A program made the translations under genes and the position numbers. Below, piece after piece: positions 43,948-50,730 of a stretch of 64,000 bases of DNA; the stretch's first letter is position 1; each line of letters opens with the position of its first letter. This DNA comes from Nonomuraea basaltis (GTDB taxonomy: Bacteria > Actinomycetota > Actinomycetes > Streptosporangiales > Streptosporangiaceae). Below the pieces are notes generated by a model. The model saw only the letters and a list, made by a program, of their open reading frames with translations. It did no database searches and was not told where the DNA came from. The DNA lies in assembly GCF_005893125.1 (NCBI RefSeq), contig NZ_VCJS01000035.1:1-64000 (forward strand), in the 5' to 3' direction.

Positions 43948-45146
43948 GAGACCCCCTGCTCCCGGCAGACCTCCTGAGCGAGCCTTGAGGCGGCACGCAC
44001 CTTCCATCCCATGGCCGCCAGCGCCCGCTCCAGGAGCTTTACCTGCGATTCCAACCGGTCGGGCACGACGAGGTAGAGTCCGTTCTCCTGCTTACCCTCG
44101 CGTTCAAGCCTGCGAATGAGCGCCTTGACCGAGATGACGTCCTTTACATCGACCTTCCAGACTCGTTTCGGTCGTCCCTCCCGCTCGACGGTGATGTGCA
44201 GGTCGTAGGCGTCGAGCCGAGGCCAGAGGTCCACGGCTACGCCCCTTTTGCTCAGCTCGTCGTACAGGGCGAGCTCCAGCAGACCGGGCACCACGTGCGA
44301 GTGCCAACATTCGGGGCCGACCATTTGGGTTCGCCCCGCCTCGTGTACTTGCGCGTCGCCGGCGATGGGCGCGAGCGGACGGCTCCGCACGAGAATCGCT
44401 GGGGGCGGATGGATGGGAACGAGTTCGGGGGCGCTTTCACGGTCATCGTCACGGACAAAGCGGTAGTCGGCCCCACGTTCCCGATGTCCTCGATCGTCGC
44501 AGAAGACCTTCACGACGCCGTCGGCCGGACGAACCCGCATCGGCCACAGGCAAAGCGGGCAGAGGAAACACCAGCGGCCGTAGCGCCGCTCCCCAGGGAC
44601 GCCTACATAGAGATCCTCGATCTCCTTCGGCATCGAGCGCAGCGACTTCTGGAGTCCCGCCGCGTGACGGACCACGAACTCGCGACGCCTAACGTAGGCA
44701 CGCTGACTCTCGCCCTTCATGAAGAGTGCATAGGCCTTATTCTCAGCCAACTCCTCACGAAGCCACGGCCAGTACGGCAGCTCACCCGACAACCGGGCCA
44801 CCGCCCCGTACTCACCGTCGAGCGCTTCAAGATCGACATTCCGCTCGCCCGTCTCCGGATCGACCGCATACACCGAGCCGAGCCCGCCGTCTTCGTGTCC
44901 GGGAGGCAGCAACCCCGCGACCGGCCCCCAGACCATCTCTCGGAACTCGCCGAATCCGAGCGGATGCGCGGGGCCGCGCAGCGCCATCACGATCCCGTGC
45001 GCCCGGGTCAGCGCGACCAGCCGGCGCTCCCCCGCCATGGCAGGTTCCGTCAGCGCCTCGGCCGCAATAAGCGCCGCGTACAGCGCCATGTACCGCACAT
45101 GGTCGTCGGAGATCTGGAATTGCTCCACACTCGCCCTGTTCGCCAC
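43938..45146 (-). CDS. PD-(D/E)xK nuclease of the pPIWI-RE core (pPIWI_RE_REase type)
   Basis: A 402-residue protein, first gene of the operon. GTG 45146 (VANRASVEQ) is the likely start; no clear ribosome site is visible there. The N-terminal 190 residues are helical. CFLCPLC...VFC near residue 190 may form a zinc ribbon. The last 120 residues are a restriction-endonuclease fold: E in LELALYDEL (~291), D in AYDLHI (~315), and D-V-K (333-335) in KVDVKD, followed by a beta strand (LYLVVPDR). The family occurs next to pPIWI-RE and a DinG helicase as a three-gene unit. It probably cuts the DNA exposed by the other two. Confidence 0.78.
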   Translation of the reverse strand: MANRASVEQFQISDDHVRYMALYAALIAAEALTEPAMAGERRLVALTRAHGIVMALRGPAHPLGFGEFREMVWGPVAGLLPPGHEDGGLGSVYAVDPETGERNVDLEALDGEYGAVARLSGELPYWPWLREELAENKAYALFMKGESQRAYVRRREFVVRHAAGLQKSLRSMPKEIEDLYVGVPGERRYGRWCFLCPLCLWPMRVRPADGVVKVFCDDRGHRERGADYRFVRDDDRESAPELVPIHPPPAILVRSRPLAPIAGDAQVHEAGRTQMVGPECWHSHVVPGLLELALYDELSKRGVAVDLWPRLDAYDLHITVEREGRPKRVWKVDVKDVISVKALIRRLEREGKQENGLYLVVPDRLESQVKLLERALAAMGWKVRAASRLAQEVCREQGVSWP

Positions 45147-45701
45147 GTCACAACCGTACTGAGAACCTCCGACAAAACAGAGTCCCCACGAAGCGTCAAG
45201 ATAACGAAAAGATGAGGGTCTCTTCAGCAAGGGAGATCAGAACAGAACGAAACCCCCAAAGCGCCCCAATTGTTGCGGCGACAATCGACCACGCTTGCAG
45301 GCACCTCAACGAAGATCTTCGAAAGGCAGCTTCAACGCTAGATTGATGGGCTCTGCTCAAAGCCGTTGGACTTACCGACCCTAATGTGCCCCATGATCAC
45401 GGGATACTCCTGGAACTGCAGTGACACACCATTCGATTAGGCCTACTGAGCAACTGCTCAAGAGACAGTGGTCGCGGGTAGCCCTCGAGGAGGGAATCCT
45501 CGAGTGACGCAACATATTGGCACCAGTGATCCATGGAGACACCACTGACCAAAATCCACGCCCTGGCCGAGAGGGCGGGCAGGGCCACGGAGTAGGTGCC
45601 GCCGACGCCGAGCGCGGCGCGGGCGGCTGACGCCGTGGTACCGCCGTTACCGATCGGCACCAGGCCCACAGTGATGGAGTCGGGGTTGACGGTGATGGAG
45701 C
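45147..45701. other. Upstream region of the defence operon with a possible gene remnant
   Basis: A 555-base gap between the first island gene and the capsid-tail remnant. The part to about 45370 is less GC-rich and should hold the operon promoter, but no convincing -35/-10 pair stands out. From 45701 to 45440 the minus strand reads coding-like without a start (ITVNPDSITVGLVPIGNG, then GTYSVALPALSARAW), which may be the tail of a truncated gene adjoining the junction. Confidence 0.35.
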
Positions 45702-45770
45702 CGGGTCAAGCTCGGCCTGGCGGTGGACCGGCCCGAGTCGCTGGTGCTCGGCACCTTCGCCACCCCGTGA
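45702..45770 (+). pseudogene. Orphan 3' end of a major capsid gene
   Basis: About 22 codons, ...LGLAVDRPESLVLGTFATP and TGA 45768-45770, with GC-rich codons and no gene body upstream. It is the same C-terminus as the intact capsid protein at 22 kb, 23.7 kb away. It is followed by the same hairpin and next-gene layout as the copy at 23.4 kb. Confidence 0.75.
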
Positions 45771-45785
45771 CCCGGGCGAGGTGAT

Positions 45786-45814
45786 CGGGAGAGGACACTA
45801 GCGGTCCTCTCCCG
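45786..45814 (+). terminator. Perfect terminator-like hairpin
   Basis: CGGGAGAGGAC (45786-45796) pairs with GTCCTCTCCCG (45804-45814): 11 base pairs, loop ACTAGCG. The GACACTAGCG motif spans the stem-loop junction at 45794-45803. Confidence 0.65.
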
Positions 45815-45828
45815 GCACTCTCCCCCGC

Positions 45829-46428
45829 ATGACTCCGACCTCGCGTGATCTGTACGTCTACCGGGCCCGTTTCGCCGAGATCCGCCGGCGCCGCACCGAC
45901 GTCGTGCTCGACCTCGGGTTCGGCATCGAGTACACCGCGCCGGTCACCCTGCGGGTGCCTGGCAGTCTCACCGTACGGCCGGTCAAGGCGTGGCTGGCCG
46001 AGCGCGACAACATCAGTCTCTTGCGGCTGGATGTGTCCAACCCGCGCAAGCTGACGGGCGAGGTCATCGACGGCGCCGCGCCGCCGTACGTGTATCGGGC
46101 GCGCGACGTGCGGGTCATCGACGGCGACACGTTGGAGGCGCTGCTGCTGCCTCTCGACGGTGTCGCCATCAAGGCCAAGCTGCGGCTGGCCGGCCTCAAC
46201 GTGGCCGAGAAGGACACCGGCCGCGGCGCCAGTGTGGCCGCTCACGTTCGTGGCTGGGTGGACGGCCAGGCCGAACTGCTCGTCGAGACGCAGAAGAACC
46301 ATCGCGAGAAGTACGGGCGGATGCTGGCAACGCTGCGCAGCGCACTCACTGGGGTGTCGTTGAACGAACTGCTGCTGGAGCACGGCCTGGCCGAGCCGTA
46401 CGACGGGGGTGCCCGTGCCGGGGCGTAA
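45829..46428 (+). CDS. Phage protein with staphylococcal nuclease-like (SNase) domain
   Basis: A 199-residue protein starting at ATG 45829; no ribosome site is visible. Residues 1-85 are an unassigned N-terminal domain (ARFAEIRRRRTDVVLDLGFG). Residues about 85-190 match the SNase/thermonuclease barrel: VRVIDGDTLEA, LRLAGLNVAE, and HREKYGRMLATL, which includes the YGR/E-R part of the active site. It could be a nuclease, or a barrel reused in the virion. It was probably the gene after the capsid gene in the parent phage. Confidence 0.7.
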   Translation: MTPTSRDLYVYRARFAEIRRRRTDVVLDLGFGIEYTAPVTLRVPGSLTVRPVKAWLAERDNISLLRLDVSNPRKLTGEVIDGAAPPYVYRARDVRVIDGDTLEALLLPLDGVAIKAKLRLAGLNVAEKDTGRGASVAAHVRGWVDGQAELLVETQKNHREKYGRMLATLRSALTGVSLNELLLEHGLAEPYDGGARAGA

Positions 46429-46906
46429 GCAGCCCAGCGTGGACGCGCTCGTCAAGGCGTACGAGGCGGGCACGTCGATACGGAAGCTGGCAGCCCAACT
46501 CGGCGTGTCCCACACCGCTATCCACCGGAAGCTGAAGGGCCGCGTCGTCATGCGCCCGATCGGCGGAAGGGCCGGCGGCAACCTCATCCCCCAGGAGGTG
46601 CGGGACAAGGTAGCCGACGCCTACGCCAGAGACGTGCCGATGGCGGACATCATGGCCGAGTTCGACGTGTGCGATGAAACGGTGCGCCGTATCGCGGACG
46701 AGGCGGGGATACCGCGGCGGCCGGTCGGCGGGCGGCAGCGTCTTGACCCTGCCCAGATTGCGGAGCTGAGCCGCCAGGAGTGGCCGCCCGACGCGATAGC
46801 GGTTCTCGTGGGCGCGAGCCCTTCCCGTGTCCGGACAATCCTGCGCGATCTCGCCGAGGACTTCGCCGAAATGTCGGAGGCAGACGCTAACACACCAGGT
46901 GAATGA
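46415..46906 (+). CDS. Protein with three helix-turn-helix repeats
   Basis: A 163-residue protein starting at GTG 46415 (GTG 46409 possible) and overlapping the previous gene end. It has three Hin/recombinase-type HTH units in tandem: ALVKAYEAGTSIRKLAAQLG, VADAYARDVPMADIMAEF, and a third around AELSRQEWPPDAIAVLVG. It has no catalytic domain. A DNA-binding phage protein, possibly a regulator or terminase-small-subunit-like factor; undecided. Confidence 0.6.
   Translation: MPGRKQPSVDALVKAYEAGTSIRKLAAQLGVSHTAIHRKLKGRVVMRPIGGRAGGNLIPQEVRDKVADAYARDVPMADIMAEFDVCDETVRRIADEAGIPRRPVGGRQRLDPAQIAELSRQEWPPDAIAVLVGASPSRVRTILRDLAEDFAEMSEADANTPGE
46883..46892 (+). promoter_or_regulatory. GACRCTARC motif (GACGCTAACA) at a gene junction
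   Basis: It lies within the last codons of the HTH gene, 11 bases before the next start. Weaker evidence than the purely intergenic copies. Confidence 0.25.
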
Positions 46907-47478
46907 CACTGCCCGGCATGGCATCGCCCTCAAGCACGACACGTACCGGCATTAGGGTGGACGAGGCGGCCGCCCTCTACAGGCAGGGGTGGACGCTTCG
47001 GAAGATCGCGGCCGAGCACCGATGTTCGTTCCAGCGGCTATCCACGCTCCTGCGCCAGCGTGCAGACGTGAAGATGCGGACCCCGTCCCATCCGCGGGCG
47101 CTGCGGCTGTCTCCTGATAAGCAGGCGGCGATTCGGGCTGCGATCGAGCAGAAGATGAACCAGGCGGAGATCGCCCGGTTGGTGGAGGTGACCCCATCGA
47201 CGGTGGCGCGGCTGGCCGAGCGGGAGGGGCTTGAACTCTTCAAGGGGAAGCGGCTGTCGTGGAACGTCGATCGGGCCCGCCAGATGCGCGCCGACAACAT
47301 CTCCTACGAGCGGATCGCCGACGAGCTCGGCGTGGCCCCCATGACCGTGTGGCGGCAGCTCAATCCCGCTACCTCAAGGACGCGCGTGTTTACGGCTGGT
47401 GGCGGGCACGTGCAGGGGCGAAGCGAGGTCACGGCCGGCCCTTGGTCAGGGCAGCCTCTTCTGGTAGGCCGACGGTGA
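46903..47478 (+). CDS. Second protein with three helix-turn-helix repeats
   Basis: A 191-residue protein; its ATG overlaps the previous stop (ATGA). HTH units are seen at ALYRQGWTLRKIAAEHRCSF, AAIEQKMNQAEIARLVEVTP and MRADNISYERIADELGVAPM. The layout resembles the upstream protein, so they may be diverged duplicates. The last 35 residues look less constrained, which could mean the 3' end is at a junction with the following non-phage DNA. Confidence 0.6.
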   Translation: MTLPGMASPSSTTRTGIRVDEAAALYRQGWTLRKIAAEHRCSFQRLSTLLRQRADVKMRTPSHPRALRLSPDKQAAIRAAIEQKMNQAEIARLVEVTPSTVARLAEREGLELFKGKRLSWNVDRARQMRADNISYERIADELGVAPMTVWRQLNPATSRTRVFTAGGGHVQGRSEVTAGPWSGQPLLVGRR

Positions 47479-47640
47479 GCTCGAGTGCGAGACGCATGCA
47501 CGCACGACTGCATTGACTTCGTCCAGGTAGGCGGCTAGCCGTCGCTGATTTGGATGGCCCACCGCATCCCAGCTCTCCAGGACCGGAGCGGTCTGCAGAA
47601 CACGCGGCATGACGCTGGGCCTGGCAAAGATACTCTCCAC
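47446..47640 (-). pseudogene. Fragment of an unidentified minus-strand gene
   Basis: A coding-like stretch (MPRVLQTAPVLESWDAVGHP, RRLAAYLDEVNAVV) without clear start signals, overlapping the tail of the HTH gene. It probably marks the edge of chromosomal DNA beside the phage block. The rest of the gap to 47850 holds nothing recognised. Confidence 0.3.
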
Positions 47641-47850
47641 GACCTCAGCATCACCTCGGATCTCCTCAGCGGAAGCCGCTGATCCCTAACCCGCCTCTTC
47701 CGCGAAGCAGGCGGTCGTTGGTGGTCAGGGTCCGGCGGAGACGAGCATGGTCGCGTTCAAGGCCGTCAGGTCCGCGTCGGGGAGATGCCGGTCGTGGCTT
47801 CGGTCAGGACTCCGAGTTCATGCGAGGTGAGGTTCACCCGCCGTCTTCGG

Positions 47851-48627
47851 TCAGCCAGCTTGAGTGAGAGTGTCGATTGCGGTGACGTCTTCGGTTGTGA
47901 GGGCGAAGCCTTGCAGGTCGAAGTTGGTGGCGATGCGTTCCCGGCGGGAGGACCTGGGCAGGATCACGATGTCGTGTTCCAGATGCCAGCGGAGGACGAC
48001 CTGGGCGGGAGTGACTTCGTGCCTTTGGGCGATCTCGGTGAGGACTGGGTTGTGCAGGTCGGTGTTCTTAAGGCCGCTGTAGCCCTCGACGACCACCCCT
48101 CGGTGGCGGTGCTCCTCCAGCAGGGCTGGGTCGTGCTGCGACGGGCTCCACGGAATCTGGTTGACCGCCGGCTGCTGTCCGGTCGCCTTGGTCAGTAGGT
48201 CGATCTGTGCCGGGCTGTAGTTGCTGACCCCGACGTTACGGACCAGTCCGGCGTCCTTGGCGGCCAACAGTTCCTGCCACGTCGGGACGAGCTCGTCCCG
48301 GCTCGTCGGCCAGTGGATCAGCCAGAGATCCACGTAGCCGGTGTCGAGCAGCCGAAGACTCGACTCCAGAGTACGACGGGCATGCCGCGCGTCCTGCGGT
48401 CGGAGTTTGGTGGTGACGAAGATCTGCTCCCGGTCCAGGCCACTGTCTTTCACGGCTCTGCCGACGTCTGACTCGTTCTGGTACAAGGTCGCGGTGTCGA
48501 CATGTCGGTAACCGATCTCAAGCGCCGCACGCACCGACTCGTACGCGGTCTTGGGCGGGAGCTGCCAGGTCCCAAAACCGATCAACGGCAGCGCAGTACC
48601 ACCAGGTAGGTTCACTGTTTTGGTCAT
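47851..48627 (-). CDS. Aldo/keto reductase
   Basis: A 258-residue protein starting at ATG 48627 (MTKTVNLPGGTALPLIGFGTW). It shows family motifs: HVDTATLYQNE with the catalytic Asp and Tyr, FVTTKL with Lys, and DLWLIHWP with His. The C-terminal ILPRSSRRERIATNFD binds the NADPH 2'-phosphate. It is a cytoplasmic NADPH-dependent carbonyl reductase of the 2,5-diketo-gluconate reductase group. Not a phage gene. A 335-base gap before the next gene holds a short repeat (48841-48900) and the likely promoter. Confidence 0.88.
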   Translation of the reverse strand: MTKTVNLPGGTALPLIGFGTWQLPPKTAYESVRAALEIGYRHVDTATLYQNESDVGRAVKDSGLDREQIFVTTKLRPQDARHARRTLESSLRLLDTGYVDLWLIHWPTSRDELVPTWQELLAAKDAGLVRNVGVSNYSPAQIDLLTKATGQQPAVNQIPWSPSQHDPALLEEHRHRGVVVEGYSGLKNTDLHNPVLTEIAQRHEVTPAQVVLRWHLEHDIVILPRSSRRERIATNFDLQGFALTTEDVTAIDTLTQAG

Positions 48628-48840
48628 GCGTAGCATTCTGCCGCAACACCCTGTCCATCTCGGCTCCGTGATGATCATGGTTGGGTTCGGTCGCCGGAAT
48701 GGGCGCACTTTCGTCCCGGGCGCAACGCCTGCTCCAGTGCTACTGCGACGACGGCACGTCCCCAACGCCGAACTGCGCGCCCTCTCGCGCGCCGCGGTCT
48801 CCACCAAGAGCCTGTCCTCGATGATGTCTTGGCTTGGTCG

Positions 48841-48900
48841 ACGCGTAGTCCACAGCAGCCGTCGCTGGCATCGGTGGTTCCCTACCTCACGCCTACATCG
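48841..48900. repeat. Imperfect direct repeat, copy B (3' side of SGNH gene)
   Basis: ACGCGT..., CGTCGCTGGCATCGG, GGTTCCCTACCTCAC, CCTACATCG: it matches 50651-50730 with roughly four of five bases identical across the aligned part. The two copies bracket the SGNH hydrolase gene. Confidence 0.5.
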
Positions 48901-48962
48901 CCGACCGCCGCCCCGACGAAATCGGTCGGAGCGGCGGCCCATGCCCGTGATGAAGGCGGCGG

Positions 48963-50633
48963 TTACTCGTAGATCAGTCCCACGCCTGGGACGCACTTGG
49001 GCTTCTTAGGAGTCATGACGAGGCCGTCTATGGTTGTCGGAGCCTGCAACGGTCCGCCCTGGACCTTCACCCCCGCGTAGTACTCAAAGCGGACCGGCCG
49101 GAAGATGTCGCACGGGTCCTTGGGAATGTACTGGGCCGGGATCCAGGTCGACCCTTCTCCGCTGCCACTACCACCGCCAGGTGAACCCGTGTCGGGGCCG
49201 CCCGGAGTCGGCGGGTCGGGGAACGGTCGCACCTTGTTGGGGTCGAACCAGAGGTCCCACGACAGGACGATGCCGTCCGGGGTGATGGAGCGGCACACGC
49301 TGTCGATGTCGGTGTCCTCGCAGAGCTGCGACCCGTTGGTGGCCGCCCATTCGTTGACCGCCTGGATCTCCTCTGGCGCCGCGACCAACGGCTGCGGATT
49401 GATGGTCAGGGTGCTGTACTTCGGCCCCTTCGGAAAGAGTGCCGGCATCTTTTCCGCCAGGAAGGTGGCGAGCGCCTTGCCGATGGCCACCGCACCGAGC
49501 TCGTTCGGGTGGAAGCTCTCCTGGTACGACTGGAACGGCTTGCTCAAAAGCAGATCCGGGCGGTAGACGAGGCCCTGGAAGTACGAGTCGGGCTGGCCGA
49601 GCTCATGTCCCGCGACCACGCTGGTGCTGTTCGGCCCAGCTGTGTTCGGGTCGAAGATGTGGACCTTGGTCTGCGGAAAGCTGGCCTGGAACTGCGCCAC
49701 CCCGTCCCGGATGGCCTGGTTCACTTTGACCGCGAAGGGATACATCATGTCCATGGTGCGGCCGGTGATCTCACGGATGCCGGTGTTGCCCGACGCCTTG
49801 ACCCCCAGCGGGTAGAGCGCCACCACGATTTCCGCCTCCCCGTGGGTTTCCCGGACACTCCACAGGCCGTGGGCGACTTTGTTCTTCAGGTCGGCGATTC
49901 GCGGCTCCAGCCGGCCAATCTCGAGGGCGACGGATCGCTCCTGTTCCGCGTCCCACAACAATGATCCTAAGAGGGAGCTGTTGGACGGCCACAGGTAAGC
50001 CGTGGCCGCGGTGCTGACCATGTCGGCGAAACCGGCGTCGTTACCGCCGAGCCCGAAGTAGACGAGCTTGGCCGTGCTCGGGACGTCGTGGGTCTGTGGC
50101 GGGTTGCGGACGACCGTCCCGCCCTTTCTTTCCATCTGCGCCTCGTCGAGGTGTTTGATCCACGCGCCGGACGAAGCATGGAAGAAGAGCCTGTCGCGTC
50201 CGATGACCGTTTCCATCTTGTCCGAGGTGAGGGTCATCCTGCGTAACGGGTTGCGGGCCATTTCCAGGGCCGCCCAGGCCACGTAGAAGGGGGCCAGACC
50301 AGACTTGTGGGTGAAGTCCTCCGTACCATCGGCCTTCGTCAGGTACTTGTGGTTGTGGCTGGCGCCCTCACCGCTGGTGTAGCTGTCGCCGTAAACGACC
50401 GCGTCGTATGGATCCGGTGCCGTCCCGCCGGGACAGGTCGGTGGGCATGGTAGTGGGGTCGTTGGCGGCGGGAGCGTCGGGCCCGCCCCCATTCGCGCGA
50501 ACGAAGGTCGAAGCAGCGACGGTACCGGATCGGCGCTGGCTATAGCGGCCGGCAGGAGCAGCCCCAGGGCGGCGAACAGCGCCGTCAGTACGACGCGTGC
50601 CCGGGCACGTCTTTTGACACGGAAAGGTGGCAT
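48963..50633 (-). CDS. Secreted SGNH/GDSL-family hydrolase
   Basis: A 556-residue protein; ATG 50633 follows GGAGG. RRARARVVLTALFAALGLLL and a SADP cleavage site form a Sec signal peptide, followed by a Pro/Thr-rich linker. The catalytic domain shows block I GDSYTSGEGA (nucleophile Ser), block III GGNDAGF, and block V SFHPNELG with the His. The C-terminal 150 residues after LFPKGPK are an extra domain with Gly/Ser linker and four Cys. It is an extracellular esterase or lipase of actinobacterial type; substrate unknown. Confidence 0.85.
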   Translation of the reverse strand: MPPFRVKRRARARVVLTALFAALGLLLPAAIASADPVPSLLRPSFARMGAGPTLPPPTTPLPCPPTCPGGTAPDPYDAVVYGDSYTSGEGASHNHKYLTKADGTEDFTHKSGLAPFYVAWAALEMARNPLRRMTLTSDKMETVIGRDRLFFHASSGAWIKHLDEAQMERKGGTVVRNPPQTHDVPSTAKLVYFGLGGNDAGFADMVSTAATAYLWPSNSSLLGSLLWDAEQERSVALEIGRLEPRIADLKNKVAHGLWSVRETHGEAEIVVALYPLGVKASGNTGIREITGRTMDMMYPFAVKVNQAIRDGVAQFQASFPQTKVHIFDPNTAGPNSTSVVAGHELGQPDSYFQGLVYRPDLLLSKPFQSYQESFHPNELGAVAIGKALATFLAEKMPALFPKGPKYSTLTINPQPLVAAPEEIQAVNEWAATNGSQLCEDTDIDSVCRSITPDGIVLSWDLWFDPNKVRPFPDPPTPGGPDTGSPGGGSGSGEGSTWIPAQYIPKDPCDIFRPVRFEYYAGVKVQGGPLQAPTTIDGLVMTPKKPKCVPGVGLIYE

Positions 50634-50650
50634 GTGAACCTCCCTTGATG

Positions 50651-50730
50651 ACGCGTGGCTTGCCGCAGCAGCATGCTCCGCGGCGCCCGTCGCTAGCATC
50701 GGGCGGTTCCCCTATCCCACCCCCTACATC
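50651..50730. repeat. Imperfect direct repeat, copy A (3' end of LuxR gene)
   Basis: It includes the last codons of the LuxR gene and the spacer before the SGNH start. Partner of 48841-48900. Confidence 0.5.
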
